This document shows positions 7,386-17,290 of a DNA stretch of 53,492 nt, one piece after another; position 1 is the stretch's first letter, and every line of letters starts with the position of its first letter. This DNA is from Aristophania vespae (GTDB taxonomy: Bacteria; Pseudomonadota; Alphaproteobacteria; Acetobacterales; Acetobacteraceae): contig NZ_CP047653.1 in NCBI RefSeq assembly GCF_009906835.1, positions 1 to 53,492 on the forward strand, in the 5' to 3' direction. Both the position numbers and the translations under genes were made by a program. The notes under the pieces were generated by a model. It searched no databases. It worked only from the letters and a program-made list of their open reading frames with translations, and was not told the origin of the DNA.

Positions 7386-8993
7386 ATGCAGAAGATACTA
7401 GCGGGCCTTAAAGGCCTTGGGCGTACAAAACTTGTCGCACTAGGCGTGGTTGCCGCGCTTCTTCTTATGACCCTTGGTGTGCTTGCTTTTTACAGCGGGT
7501 CTAATGGGCTGGCGCTCCTTTATGGTGGTCTAGATATTTCTGAAGCTGCAGAAATGGTGGATGATCTAGGAAAAGCTCATATTACAGCAAAAACTAGCCC
7601 TGATGGACGTACAATTTACGTTCCAAAAAGTAAGGTTGCGAGTGCAAGGCTTGTTCTTGCTAAGGCTGGACTTCCAAGCGGTGGCGCCGTCGGGTACGAG
7701 CTTTTTGACAAAAGTGGAACTCTTACCAGTACTCAGTTTGAGCAGGGTATTGGTGAAACACGTGCTATGGAAGGCGAGTTGGAGCGCTCCATACGTTTGA
7801 TCAATGGTGTACGTAACGTTCGCGTACACCTTGTTTTACCTCATAGAGACCTGTTCTCGACGCAGACTAATCCGTCTCAAGCAAGTGTTATTTTAGATGT
7901 TGGGCGTGTAGGAAGAGTTTCTCCTAGTGCTATTGCAGCTATTCAAAATCTTGTTGCGGCAGCTGTTCCTGGGTTACAGGCTCATAGTATTTCTGTTGTT
8001 GATACAAGAGGTGATGTCCTTGCTAAACCGGGAGATCCAGATAGTTTAGCAGAACAGGAATCAACTCTTGAAAAGCAGCGTCACTCTGAAGAGCAGAGAT
8101 TATCGCAGGCAGTAGAGGACATATTAACCCCTACACTAGGAATGGGTCATGTTCGGGCTCGTGCTGCGGTCACAATGAATACTGATCTCATTCGAGAGAC
8201 AGAAGAGTCTTACGATCCAAATCAGCAGGTTTTACGATCCCAGACAACGAGCACAGATAAAAGTGTTAATACAGAAGCTAGTCAGGACGCTTCTGTTAAT
8301 AATAACCTCCCTAATGCAGATGCTGGTCAAGCTAATCGTAGCGGCTCAAGTGATGATCGAGTTGAAGAGACAAATAACTACGAAATTGGCAAAAGAGTAA
8401 GGGTTATTGACCAAAGAAGACCGCGTATCTCGCGTATTAGCCTTGCTGTAATGGTTGATGGTACTTATGTGCAGGATAAAACAGGCAAAACGATTTGGAA
8501 GCCATTGGATGATAAAGAAATCCAGCGGTTAAGTAAGCTTGTTCAGACTGTAATTGGTTTTGATAAAGAACGGGGTGACCAGGTAAATGTTATTTCCATG
8601 CCCTTTAAAGTTGAGGGTAGAGATACATTTACACATGATGTTCCGTTTTTCTTGAGAAAAGATGTGATGATTTATTATGCAGAATGGGCTCTACCTATTT
8701 TGCTACTTATCGGTGCGCTTTTAATATTTTTCAAACCATTATTGCGTCGCGTACAAAAGACTACCGACAAGTTAACGCATAAAGAAGACAAGCGAGGAGC
8801 AGAAGAAGATCATGATGATACTCCTAGCCTTGAGGAAGTCGTAGCAGGTATGCAAAATAAAATGCCAACTGGCATTTTAGAAAATGTTTTTAACAAAATA
8901 GAGACAAACCCTGATGAGGCTGTTTACATTATAAGAAATTGGTTGCTTCAGCCTGAGAATAATCAAAATAATCCTCCTGGTAGGAAAGGGTAA
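7386..8993 (+). CDS. fliF: FliF MS-ring protein
   Basis: FliF forms the MS ring in the inner membrane, the base on which the motor and export gate assemble. The 535-residue product has a first membrane helix (about 15-36), ring-building motifs (LYGGLDISEAAEMVDDL; GYELFDKSGTLTSTQFEQGIGETRAMEGELERSIRLINGVRNVRVHLVLP), a Ser/Asn-rich insert (about 280-315), a second membrane helix (about 430-450) and a C-terminal FliG-binding segment. Length and order of parts are standard. It leads the fliF-G-H-N-O-P operon. Confidence 0.97.
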   Translation: MQKILAGLKGLGRTKLVALGVVAALLLMTLGVLAFYSGSNGLALLYGGLDISEAAEMVDDLGKAHITAKTSPDGRTIYVPKSKVASARLVLAKAGLPSGGAVGYELFDKSGTLTSTQFEQGIGETRAMEGELERSIRLINGVRNVRVHLVLPHRDLFSTQTNPSQASVILDVGRVGRVSPSAIAAIQNLVAAAVPGLQAHSISVVDTRGDVLAKPGDPDSLAEQESTLEKQRHSEEQRLSQAVEDILTPTLGMGHVRARAAVTMNTDLIRETEESYDPNQQVLRSQTTSTDKSVNTEASQDASVNNNLPNADAGQANRSGSSDDRVEETNNYEIGKRVRVIDQRRPRISRISLAVMVDGTYVQDKTGKTIWKPLDDKEIQRLSKLVQTVIGFDKERGDQVNVISMPFKVEGRDTFTHDVPFFLRKDVMIYYAEWALPILLLIGALLIFFKPLLRRVQKTTDKLTHKEDKRGAEEDHDDTPSLEEVVAGMQNKMPTGILENVFNKIETNPDEAVYIIRNWLLQPENNQNNPPGRKG

Positions 8994-9002
8994 GAGGCCG
9001 GC

Positions 9003-10055
9003 ATGATTGAGCAAGCTAGGGCGTCAAATGCTGACACGCAAAAAAAAATAAGTAACTTAACAGGAAAACAAAAAGCTGCGATTTTAATGTTGGCTATAGG
9101 AAGAGAGCGCTCATCGCGCATTCTAAAATCTTTGCAAGAAGATGAAGTGCGTGAGCTATCTATAGCTATGTCGTCTCTTGGTCCTGTCAGCGTTGAAGCA
9201 GCAGAATCCGTGTGTAATGATTTTACGCAGGGGATGGAACTATCAGACGGTCTTGTTGGCTCTTATAAAACTACAGAAGAATATTTAAAACGTGCTTTGC
9301 CCGCTTCTCTGGTTGAGAAGATTATGGACGATATACGTGGTCCTGCCGGCCGTAGTGTATGGGCAAAAATGACCAACATGCCGGAAACAGCGCTTGCGAA
9401 TTATTTACGAAATGAGCAGCCGCAAACTGTGGCTGTGGTTTTGAGTTATATTGCTCCTGCCCATGTTGCGAGAGTTCTTTCGTTATTCCCAGAAGATTTT
9501 ACCATAGATGTAATCGTGCGCATGCTGCACATGACGCCGGTTAGTAAAGATGTGCTTGCTAGTCTGGAAGTGACATTACAGCGTGAATTAATTACAGCTT
9601 TTGGTCGTTCAAGTAAGCGGAATAGTTACGCATTTGTCGCAGAAGTTTATAATAACTTTGACAGAAAAACTGAAACAACTTTGACAGATCTTTTAGGAGA
9701 AAGAAGCCTAGAGGATATGGAAAAAGTGAATAAACTGAAATTCACTTTTGATGATGTTAAGCGGCTTTCTTCTGACGATATGATGCGCGTGATGTCAGCT
9801 GTGAATAAAGACGGTGAAATGCGTCAAAGACTTCCTCTTGCTTTAAAGGGAGCTAACCCAAATACTAAAAAACTTTTCCTTGCCTGTATGTCTAGACGTG
9901 CGGGGGCCATTCTCTTAGACGAAATTTCTAGCTTAGGTGCTGTACGCATGAAGGATGTAGAAAGCGCCCAGTCAGCAATTATTGCTCTCATTAAAGACAT
10001 GTCTAATGAAGGGGAGGTTGATCTTGCCCCTGTCTCTGATGAGCTCATCGAATAA
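9003..10055 (+). CDS. fliG: FliG motor switch protein
   Basis: FliG couples the stator to rotation in the C ring. The 350-residue product contains the N-terminal FliF-binding region (TGKQKAAILMLAIGRERSSRILKSLQEDEVRELS), the middle domain with its EHPQ-equivalent (NEQPQTVAVVLSYIAP) and the C-terminal torque region (about 240-340, MEKVNKLKFTFDDVKRLSSDDMMRVM). The ATG is 9 bases after the fliF stop, so the two are probably coupled. Nothing unusual is seen. Confidence 0.96.
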   Translation: MIEQARASNADTQKKISNLTGKQKAAILMLAIGRERSSRILKSLQEDEVRELSIAMSSLGPVSVEAAESVCNDFTQGMELSDGLVGSYKTTEEYLKRALPASLVEKIMDDIRGPAGRSVWAKMTNMPETALANYLRNEQPQTVAVVLSYIAPAHVARVLSLFPEDFTIDVIVRMLHMTPVSKDVLASLEVTLQRELITAFGRSSKRNSYAFVAEVYNNFDRKTETTLTDLLGERSLEDMEKVNKLKFTFDDVKRLSSDDMMRVMSAVNKDGEMRQRLPLALKGANPNTKKLFLACMSRRAGAILLDEISSLGAVRMKDVESAQSAIIALIKDMSNEGEVDLAPVSDELIE

Positions 10056-10071
10056 GTAATGATGAGTGTAA

Positions 10072-10776
10072 ATGTCTTCTGTAGGATCTGCTGAAATGAA
10101 ATCTTTTATAGATAATTTAGAAGATTTTAGTCTTTCAGTTCCAGAAAATCAGGAATCAGAAGAGCTTGAAGCTTTGCCAAATGAGACGGAATCAGAAGAC
10201 GCTCCCAAGGAAGAGGAGCCCGAAGTTGATGAGTCCATTCGGTTACAGCCTGAGGAGCTAGAAGCCTTAAAAAATCAAGCTTTTGAAGAAGGGCGTCGTA
10301 AAGGAGAGGAAGAGGCTCAGGACTCTTTGTCTTCTCAGATGTCGAAAACTGTAGATGAGATTGCGACTTTTCTCGTGAAAGAGGAGGCTCGCCGTCATGA
10401 AACTATGGTGCAATTTGCCCAGAAGATTTCTGATACAGTTTATGAGATTATTAAAGAGAGAATAACGGATCAAGAAGCTCTGCAACGTGATATTATTCAG
10501 GATATAATGTCTTTTATTAAAGAGTGTGAAGGAGAGATAACTATCTCTTGTTCGGGATCAGATGAGGAAATTTTTAAAAATGCATTCAAAAACTCGTCTG
10601 CTATCCATATAAAAATTGATCCTCAGTTATCTATAGGGCGTGTAACGATCTCTTCTTCTGATAGTTTAATAGAGGTAGATAATTCTGAATGGTTGAATAC
10701 GGTTCGTGAGCGGATAATGTCATCTGTAAAAAATGTCATTCGTAAAAGTCAGAATAATATAAGTGTGAGGAGCTAG
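10072..10776 (+). CDS. fliH: FliH-type regulator of the export ATPase
   Basis: FliH binds the ATPase FliI and docks it at the C ring. The 234-residue product is highly acidic at its N-terminus (about 15-65), then has a helical region with a FliH-like Gly-spaced stretch (FEEGRRKGEEEAQD, about 72-85) and a C-terminal domain (about 130-234). FliH proteins are poorly conserved, so its place between fliG and fliN is a main part of the evidence. It is 3 bases from fliN. Confidence 0.8.
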   Translation: MSSVGSAEMKSFIDNLEDFSLSVPENQESEELEALPNETESEDAPKEEEPEVDESIRLQPEELEALKNQAFEEGRRKGEEEAQDSLSSQMSKTVDEIATFLVKEEARRHETMVQFAQKISDTVYEIIKERITDQEALQRDIIQDIMSFIKECEGEITISCSGSDEEIFKNAFKNSSAIHIKIDPQLSIGRVTISSSDSLIEVDNSEWLNTVRERIMSSVKNVIRKSQNNISVRS

Positions 10777-10778
10777 AA

Positions 10779-11120
10779 ATGACAGAGATAACACAGTCGG
10801 AGCATAATGATGATTTGTCAGCACAGGCACAGCCGATAGATCAAAAATCCCCAAACAAAATTACGAAAGAAGGTGAGCGGGAAGCTATTTTTGATGTTCC
10901 GGTTAAAATTACCGCTGTTGTTGGTGATGTAAAAATGCCAGTGAGAGATCTAGTTCGTCTTGGTCGTGGAGCTGTAGTCTCTTTAAATAAGAAATTAGGT
11001 TCCTCTATTGATATTTATGCTAACGAAAGACTGATTGCTCGTGGCGAGATTACAATTGTAGAAGATGATAATATTGCTGTGACAATGACAGATATTATAT
11101 CTTCTTCTAATAATCATTGA
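10779..11120 (+). CDS. fliN: FliN motor switch protein
   Basis: FliN is a C-ring subunit. The 113-residue product has a variable charged N-terminus and one SpoA domain (about 38-108) with the family signature VPVKITAVVGDVKMPVRDLVRLGRGAVVSLNKKLGSSIDIYANERLIARGEITIVEDDNIAVTMTDI. The length is typical for alphaproteobacterial FliN. It starts 3 bases after fliH stops. FliM is encoded elsewhere on the plasmid (48030). Confidence 0.95.
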   Translation: MTEITQSEHNDDLSAQAQPIDQKSPNKITKEGEREAIFDVPVKITAVVGDVKMPVRDLVRLGRGAVVSLNKKLGSSIDIYANERLIARGEITIVEDDNIAVTMTDIISSSNNH

Positions 11121-11138
11121 AAAAGATAAGCAGGTTTT

Positions 11139-11537
11139 ATGTCTGGAAATGATACTGAGCTTTCCAGTAGCCTGTTAAAAGGCGCAATGGGCTTTCATAT
11201 GAATGCCTTTCTTGCCCTAGTGATTGTTGTAGGCCTCATTTTCGTAATACTTTTTTTCTTAGAGCGCCTAAAACACATGATACCGCGTTTATTGAAAAAT
11301 TCTCCTAAACAGCATTCCTTACTTTCTGTGAATGATGTAATCCGCCTTGATCAGAAAAGAAAACTAATTTCTGTCTCTGTCGAGAACAAAAGTGGCAAAA
11401 AAGCTTTAGCTGTTCTTCTTGTCGGAGGGGGAGCGGATGTTTGTGTTGGTTGGTTAGAAGAAGATAGAGCAACAGAAAATGTTTCGGAACAAATGAGAAA
11501 AAAAGAAGAGTTTCAAAAGGATAATATGCATGTCTAA
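11139..11537 (+). CDS. fliO: FliO-like export gate assembly protein
   Basis: FliO assists assembly of the FliP ring. The 132-residue product has one membrane helix (about 21-42: FLALVIVVGLIFVILFFL) followed by a short cytoplasmic domain with the FliO pattern (SVNDVIRLDQKRKLISVSV, ALAVLLVGGGADVCVGWL). It overlaps the start of fliP by 8 bases, the usual neighbour. The family diverges quickly, so position supports the call as much as sequence does. Confidence 0.75.
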   Translation: MSGNDTELSSSLLKGAMGFHMNAFLALVIVVGLIFVILFFLERLKHMIPRLLKNSPKQHSLLSVNDVIRLDQKRKLISVSVENKSGKKALAVLLVGGGADVCVGWLEEDRATENVSEQMRKKEEFQKDNMHV

Positions 11538-12321
11538 AGCACTGGTTAAATCACGGTCTTGGTCATGTTATTCCTTTTGGATAGTTTGTTTGGGACTATT
11601 CATTGTGTGCTGTTTTTGGGCACATCCTGCCTTGTCACAATCTATTACTTTAGATATGGGAAAAGGTGGAGGAATTGGAGAGGCAGGAACGACCAGTCGG
11701 TTGGTGCAGTTAACGGCTCTCATAACTTTATTGTCTCTTGCGCCAAGTCTTTTAGTAATGGTCACGGCGTTTACGCGCATTATAGTGACGCTTTCTTTGT
11801 TACGGAGTGCCATAGGAGCACAGGGTACTCCGCCGAACATGGTTCTTATTGCTTTAGCGTTGATACTTTCCTTTTTTGTAATGCAACCCACATTGCAACA
11901 ATCTTGGTCACAGGGGGTTGAACCCCTTATGAACGGACAGGTAGAGGAAATGGAAGGGTTAACGGCGGCGGCTGAACCTTTTCGAACTTTTATGCTCAAA
12001 AATGCACGTCCGAGAGATGTCGAAACATTTTATCATTTAGCTAATTTAAAACCAGTTAGTACTGCAGAAAAAACCCCATGGCGCGTTATTGTACCTGCTT
12101 TCATGGTAGGTGAATTAAGTCGCGCGTTTGAAATAGGATTTTTGGTTTATCTGCCTTTCCTAATTATCGATCTGGTTACATCAAGCGTGCTTATGAGTTT
12201 GGGTATGATGATGCTCCCACCGGCAACAATATCCTTACCCTTTAAGCTTATTTTCTTCGTATTGGTAGATGGTTTTCAAATGGTTTCTGGTGGCCTTGTA
12301 CGAAGTTTTGGTGGTGGGTGA
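11530..12321 (+). CDS. fliP: FliP export gate protein
   Basis: FliP forms the core channel of the flagellar type III export gate with FliQ and FliR. The 263-residue product has an N-terminal signal-like helix (about 15-36), then SRLVQLTALITLLSLAPSLLVMVTAFTRIIVTLSLLRSAIGAQGTPPNMVLIALALILSFFVMQP and the C-terminal VPAFMVGELSRAFEIGFLVYLPFLIIDLVTSSVLMSLGMMMLPP, both diagnostic. It ends the fliF operon and converges with the FlhF-like gene. Confidence 0.97.
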   Translation: MSKALVKSRSWSCYSFWIVCLGLFIVCCFWAHPALSQSITLDMGKGGGIGEAGTTSRLVQLTALITLLSLAPSLLVMVTAFTRIIVTLSLLRSAIGAQGTPPNMVLIALALILSFFVMQPTLQQSWSQGVEPLMNGQVEEMEGLTAAAEPFRTFMLKNARPRDVETFYHLANLKPVSTAEKTPWRVIVPAFMVGELSRAFEIGFLVYLPFLIIDLVTSSVLMSLGMMMLPPATISLPFKLIFFVLVDGFQMVSGGLVRSFGGG

Positions 12322-12348
12322 ATTTTTCCAGGCAATCTAGTGTTTGTC

Positions 12349-13179
12349 TTACTGTCCAGGCAAAATGAGAAGCCGCTTTGCAAGAATTTGGGGTGTCAAA
12401 TGTGCAAAGCCGGCTTCAATATGCGAAGAGTAGCTTCCGTAAGTAAGTCTCAGGCCACAGGCGGCCGCTGTGATAACCCCTCCTATTCTTCCTGATTGCT
12501 CAAGGCGACTAGCGATTAAAGATTGCGCGCCATGCTTTCTGAAAGTAGCAGCAATATCCGTAGATTCTTCTGGATCCATCCCAGCAGGAATAACGAGGGA
12601 CAGATCTGCTTGTGTTCTATTTACGATTTCCATCATTTCTGTCATTCCAACTTTGGAATAAATACATACACCCGGTAGATCGACTAAAATGATGCGTTTA
12701 TCTTTATCTTCAATTGAAGGCATTAAGCCGTGATAGGCCTGAATTAGTTCGACATCGTATCCTTGTAGGATAGAGGCGAGCTTTACATAGCTTCCTGGGT
12801 TTTTATCACAGGCTAAAACAACGGGTTTCTTAATACGCCCATCTGATTGCTGTGCTTGTAATGCGTAGCGTGCTGCTAGTTTGGCTAAAGTAAGGGTCTT
12901 TCCCGAACCTGAAGCACCGCCTAAAGCCATAGGTTTTCCAAAAATTAAGGGGAGCCGGCCAAAGGTAATCATTTTACTCAGACCTTCGGCTATTGTGCTG
13001 CCAGACATGGCTTGCACAAGTGGCCGAGGGATTGAGTGCCATAATAGCACATCTGTTACACTCAAGCTTGGTAAAGGTAGCGAGGCCTCTTTTTGAACGG
13101 AGGAAGGTGCGTTTTTAGTCGATGAGCGTTTGCGTGATGTATTTTTTGTTGAGCGTGTTCGCCTCGGTTTTTCTGTCAT
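12349..13179 (-). CDS. FlhF-like SRP-family GTPase, diverged
   Basis: This resembles the SRP-type GTPase FlhF, which sets the site of flagellum assembly at the membrane. The 276-residue product has a basic Ser/Thr-rich N-terminus (1-30), a G1 loop GGASGSGKT (87-95) followed by LTLAKLAARYA, a G3-like ILVDLPG (164-170, DTPG changed to DLPG), and SRLE (224-227) where SRP GTPases carry a T-K-x-D-like motif. It ends with the SRP-type closing helix. It lies 77 bases downstream of flhA on the same strand, a classical position. Changed G3 and G4 residues make GTP hydrolysis uncertain. Confidence 0.7.
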   Translation of the reverse strand: MTEKPRRTRSTKNTSRKRSSTKNAPSSVQKEASLPLPSLSVTDVLLWHSIPRPLVQAMSGSTIAEGLSKMITFGRLPLIFGKPMALGGASGSGKTLTLAKLAARYALQAQQSDGRIKKPVVLACDKNPGSYVKLASILQGYDVELIQAYHGLMPSIEDKDKRIILVDLPGVCIYSKVGMTEMMEIVNRTQADLSLVIPAGMDPEESTDIAATFRKHGAQSLIASRLEQSGRIGGVITAAACGLRLTYGSYSSHIEAGFAHLTPQILAKRLLILPGQ

Positions 13180-13256
13180 AATATAATGTTCCGCTTATTG
13201 GGGCCGCTTTGTATGTATTAAGTTCACAGCTGAGCTGAATATATTGCCGTAAGTGA

Positions 13257-15458
13257 CTAGGTAATGGTTGCTACCGTTCTAATACGTGTACGAGGATAAA
13301 TTTCTGCTTGAGACATAACAGCAACTGAAGGTCTTACGCGATCGACAATCATTCTTACGCAATCTCGTGTGGAAGATGTCGTGACAATAACGGGTAATTC
13401 TCCAAGGTTGGCCGTTCTATCAAAGGCTTTGCGCATTGATGTCACAAAATTATCTAACATCTGGGGAGGCATAGCTACGGTTTTTTCGTCCCCTTGACCT
13501 ACAGTATTATTAAGTATGTTTGTTTCCCATTCGGGAGAAAGTGTAATCATGGAAATACATCCAGATGGACCTACATAACTGTTACTGATTTGACGCGATA
13601 GCCGAATTCGCACATGAGCTGTTACAGCTTTTATTCCTTTGGGAATTAAGGCGCTTCCTTCCTGTATGCTTTCTAATATCGTAGGCAGATCCCGGATAGA
13701 AATTCTTTCCTGAAGTAAAGACTGTAAAACGCGTTGTACTGTGCTGAGGCTGACCTGAGATGGGATAAGATCATTTACCAGTTTCTGATGTTCTGATGGG
13801 AGGTCATCCAGCAGCTCTTGGGTGGCTGCATAGGTAAGCAGCTCTCCCAAATTCTGACTAATAGATTCAGTTAAATGTGTGATGATAACTGTAACTGGAT
13901 CGACAACTGTATATCCTAAATTGGTAGCTTTTGTTTTCAGATCTTGGTTAATCCATACTGCTGGAAGATTAAATGATGGTTCAGTTGTCATCTCTCCAGG
14001 AATAGCATTATTTTTATCAAAACCTTCAGGACATATAGCCAATAGCAGATTTGGCCTTACTTCGCTCGATGCTATTTCTATTTCTTTTAATTTAATAACA
14101 TACTGATTTGTTCCAAGACTAATATTATCCTGTATTCTTACTGAAGGGGTAATAAATCCCATTTCCGCGGCCATTTTTCTACGCAATGCTTTGATTTGCC
14201 CAGTAATATGAGTGTCATCTTCACTGGCAAGAGAAAGTAAACCAAAGCCAATTTCTAAACGAATAAGGTCCAATCGGAGCAGATCTGCAACAGGTTTAGT
14301 CGTTGGTTGTGATACTGTTTGGGTAATTTCGTCCCCATCATTATCTACGGCTAGTGGCGTTTTATGTCGTAACCAAGCTCCTATTCCTGCAATTGCAGCG
14401 ATAAGGAGGAAAGGAAAAGCCGGTAAGCCGGGCATAAAAGCAAAAACGGCAGAAAGAGAAGCAGCAATCGCAAGGGGTTTAGGGTTGCTTCCTAATTGAC
14501 GAAATAATGTAACGTCTGCTGAACCATCAGTGCCACCTTTAGTAACAACAATACCCGCAGCTAAAGAAACGAGTAAAGCTGGAATTTGGGATACGAGACC
14601 ATCACCAATTGTTAGGGTTGTAAAAGTTTGGGCTGCTTCACTTACTGGCATGTGATGGCGCAAAACGCCTATTGTTAATCCACCAATAATATTGATAGCT
14701 GTGATGATAATTCCAGCTATAGCATCATTTCGAACAAATTTGGCAGCACCATCCATAGAACCGTAAAAAGAGCTTTCTTCTTCTAAGCCTTTACGTTTTC
14801 GGCGCGCGGTACGTTCGTTAATAGCACCTGATGCCAAATCAGCATCAATGGCCATTTGCTTTCCTGGCATGGCATCAAGAAAGAAACGTGCTGACACTTC
14901 TGCTATGCGTCCTGAACCTTTTGTAATAACCATAAAGTTCACAACCAGCAGGATACAAAAGACAATTCCTCCAATAACAATGTCATTTCCCATGAGAAAG
15001 CCGCCAAAAGAGGCGACTACATGTCCAGCAGCGTAAGAGCCTTCATTGCCATGGCTTAAAATTAACCGTGTGGTTGCAACTTCTAAGGACAGCCGGAACA
15101 TTGTCGTTAGAAGCAGCAGGGTCGGGAAAGACGTAAAATCAAGTGGACTTTCTAAAAAGAGAGCCACCATAAGAATAAGAACAGATGATGTGATAGAGAG
15201 TGATAGACCAATATCCAGAATAAAAGTAGGCAGAGGTATCACAAGAATTGAAATGAGAAGTATGACACCAACAGCTAGTAAAATGTCTGTCCCAGGCAGT
15301 TTCGATTGTAAATTAAAACCACCCATCCCTTTATTTTGAAATAGGGCACCAATCTGCGTTAACGTGTGAAGACTAGAAGAAAGCTTAGCTTTAACGTTAG
15401 AGGCATTGGCTGGTTGTGAAGAGGAGTTCGAAGTTGTTGGTTTGGTGGATGGCACCAA
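13257..15458 (-). CDS. flhA: FlhA export gate protein
   Basis: FlhA is the large export-gate protein that binds substrates and chaperones and uses the proton gradient. The 733-residue product has about eight membrane helices (about 50-360), the FHIPEP-type cytoplasmic loop (DAMPGKQMAIDADLASGAINERTARRKRKGLEEESSFYGSMDGAAKFVRNDAIAGI) and a C-terminal cytoplasmic domain (about 390-720). There is an extra Ser/Thr/Asn-rich N-terminal extension of about 45 residues. It is divergent from the TPR-glycosyltransferase gene. Confidence 0.97.
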   Translation of the reverse strand: MVPSTKPTTSNSSSQPANASNVKAKLSSSLHTLTQIGALFQNKGMGGFNLQSKLPGTDILLAVGVILLISILVIPLPTFILDIGLSLSITSSVLILMVALFLESPLDFTSFPTLLLLTTMFRLSLEVATTRLILSHGNEGSYAAGHVVASFGGFLMGNDIVIGGIVFCILLVVNFMVITKGSGRIAEVSARFFLDAMPGKQMAIDADLASGAINERTARRKRKGLEEESSFYGSMDGAAKFVRNDAIAGIIITAINIIGGLTIGVLRHHMPVSEAAQTFTTLTIGDGLVSQIPALLVSLAAGIVVTKGGTDGSADVTLFRQLGSNPKPLAIAASLSAVFAFMPGLPAFPFLLIAAIAGIGAWLRHKTPLAVDNDGDEITQTVSQPTTKPVADLLRLDLIRLEIGFGLLSLASEDDTHITGQIKALRRKMAAEMGFITPSVRIQDNISLGTNQYVIKLKEIEIASSEVRPNLLLAICPEGFDKNNAIPGEMTTEPSFNLPAVWINQDLKTKATNLGYTVVDPVTVIITHLTESISQNLGELLTYAATQELLDDLPSEHQKLVNDLIPSQVSLSTVQRVLQSLLQERISIRDLPTILESIQEGSALIPKGIKAVTAHVRIRLSRQISNSYVGPSGCISMITLSPEWETNILNNTVGQGDEKTVAMPPQMLDNFVTSMRKAFDRTANLGELPVIVTTSSTRDCVRMIVDRVRPSVAVMSQAEIYPRTRIRTVATIT

Positions 15459-15661
15459 GATAATCCCCTGAATGTGGCCTATTAACTTATAGAAAATTTT
15501 ATCTTATAGAACGGATTATGTATATGTTTCATCCTAAATTTTGGTGTTGTGAAAGTTTATCTTTGTTAAGAAATATAAGATTTAAATTTTCCAATAATTA
15601 TTATGCTTTGATAAATGTAGATGTGCATAAAATTATCTAATGATAGGAATAAATTCTTAAA

Positions 15662-17260
15662 ATGAAGTTAGCTAGCAAAGAAGATATTAGAAAAGTAAAA
15701 ACTGTTGAAGATATCATAGAATTATGTGACCCTTTTCTTAGAGAAGGGAATGCTTTTGCAGTTAACAAAATTGCCATAGAAGTTGGTTTATTTAACGAAG
15801 ATCCAACTTTGATACTTTATGCATCGAGCTTGTTATCTGTTTATTCATCGAACCATGAAGCTATAATAACACTAATTAAAAAGGCGCTTTTATGTTTGCC
15901 TAGAGATGAGAATAATGAGGAAAATAATAGGGCCTTAAATTTAATACGTGGCGAAATAGAAATACGTCTTGCTGGAGCACTTATGAAAGCTCAGCAAGAA
16001 AAAGAAGCTATGACGCTTTTTATGGATATCGTCCGGCGTTACCCAGAACTTAAAGTGCTCGTTGGAGAGCATTTAACAGGTATTCTCTTAGACGCAGGAA
16101 GGCCAAAAGAAGCAGAAACAATATTAAAGGCCTGGTTAGAAGAGGGGCTAAGTTCGGCAAACATATATAACAATATGGGTATTGCCCTTAAAAACCTTAA
16201 TCGCTCAGCTGAATCCTTACCCTATTATCGAAAAGCACTGGAGATAGAGCCTAATAATCGCTCTATTGCCTTTAGTTACGGTATAAGTCTCCTAAAATGC
16301 GGCCAGTACGAAGAAGGTCTTAAGTATTTTGTTGATCATGAGACATTCGCAGCCGATGATTTGTGGTGGTTTTTACACGATTTGCCTCATCTAAAACAGG
16401 ATGATGACGTAAATAATAAGCATATTCTTTTTTATCAGGAGCAGGGCCTAGGAGATACTCTTGAGTTCGTCCGTTTTTTACCTGCACTTATCGCTCGCGG
16501 CGCTAAAATCACCTTAGCTGTACCTTTAGCCATTAAGCGGCTTATACAGCAAAGCTTTCCGAATATAGAAGTTGTTTTAGATAAAGAGCTCGCTCAGGAA
16601 CCAACAAGACAAAAAGAGTTTGATTTTTCCTGTCCTATCCCTGATTTGCCTCATATTTATGGCATTAAAAAAGATGAAGATATCCCAGCTATCGTGCCTT
16701 ATCTTCGTGCGACTAAAGAAGATATAGAGAAATTTGCAAAATTAATCGATTCAACCCTGCAAGAAAACCATTCTTCAGAAGAGAAAAAACGTTTGCGTGT
16801 TGGTATTGTTTGGGGAGGAGACCGTCGTTACAAAGCTGCAGATATTGCCGCCGATAAAAGACGGTCGACAAGTTTTGCTGAAATGACGGAAGCACTCCTT
16901 CCTGTAGAAGCGGATATTTTTAATCTTCAATATGATAGAAAACGCGTAGAAGTAGTTAGTGGAGCATCTCAACCTATCTATGATTTAATGGATGAAGTTC
17001 ATGATATGGCTGATACTGCCGCTCTGATGGAAAATCTTGATCTTATTATTTCCGTTGATACATCTCCGCTTCATTTAGCTGGTGCTTTGGGAAGGCCAGT
17101 ATGGTTGGTAAATAGGTGGGATTCATGTTGGCGCTGGGGAGAGCATGGTGAGACCTCAGTTTGGTATCCCACAATGAAAATTTTTAGATCTCAGGAGCTT
17201 TCTTTTAAACCAATATTGGCTCAAGTGGGTGAAGCTTTAAGAAATCTTACCAAGATTTAG
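15662..17260 (+). CDS. TPR protein with GT9-like glycosyltransferase domain
   Basis: The 532-residue product has helical repeats in its N-terminal half, clearest as TPRs at about 130-215 (ILLDAGRPKEAETILKAWLEEG; NIYNNMGIALKNLNRSAESLPYYRKALEIEPNNRSI). Its C-terminal half resembles a heptosyltransferase-type domain (EQGLGDTLEFVRFLPALIARGA; later ISVDTSPLHLAGALGRPVWLVNR and DSCWRWGEHGETSVWYP). Such TPR-GT proteins are common beside alphaproteobacterial flagellins and are thought to modify flagellin. It is followed by two GT2 genes, and its paralogue at 51064 follows flagellin. The sugar and acceptor are unknown. Confidence 0.75.
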   Translation: MKLASKEDIRKVKTVEDIIELCDPFLREGNAFAVNKIAIEVGLFNEDPTLILYASSLLSVYSSNHEAIITLIKKALLCLPRDENNEENNRALNLIRGEIEIRLAGALMKAQQEKEAMTLFMDIVRRYPELKVLVGEHLTGILLDAGRPKEAETILKAWLEEGLSSANIYNNMGIALKNLNRSAESLPYYRKALEIEPNNRSIAFSYGISLLKCGQYEEGLKYFVDHETFAADDLWWFLHDLPHLKQDDDVNNKHILFYQEQGLGDTLEFVRFLPALIARGAKITLAVPLAIKRLIQQSFPNIEVVLDKELAQEPTRQKEFDFSCPIPDLPHIYGIKKDEDIPAIVPYLRATKEDIEKFAKLIDSTLQENHSSEEKKRLRVGIVWGGDRRYKAADIAADKRRSTSFAEMTEALLPVEADIFNLQYDRKRVEVVSGASQPIYDLMDEVHDMADTAALMENLDLIISVDTSPLHLAGALGRPVWLVNRWDSCWRWGEHGETSVWYPTMKIFRSQELSFKPILAQVGEALRNLTKI

Positions 17261-17290
17261 ATAAAATTATTTACCATACGGAACATAAAA

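Noticed and set aside
12327-12362. Direct repeat TCCAGGCA around the fliP and FlhF-like 3' ends
   Set aside because: Only 8 bases long; one copy lies in coding sequence, and there is no flanking mobile-element signature.
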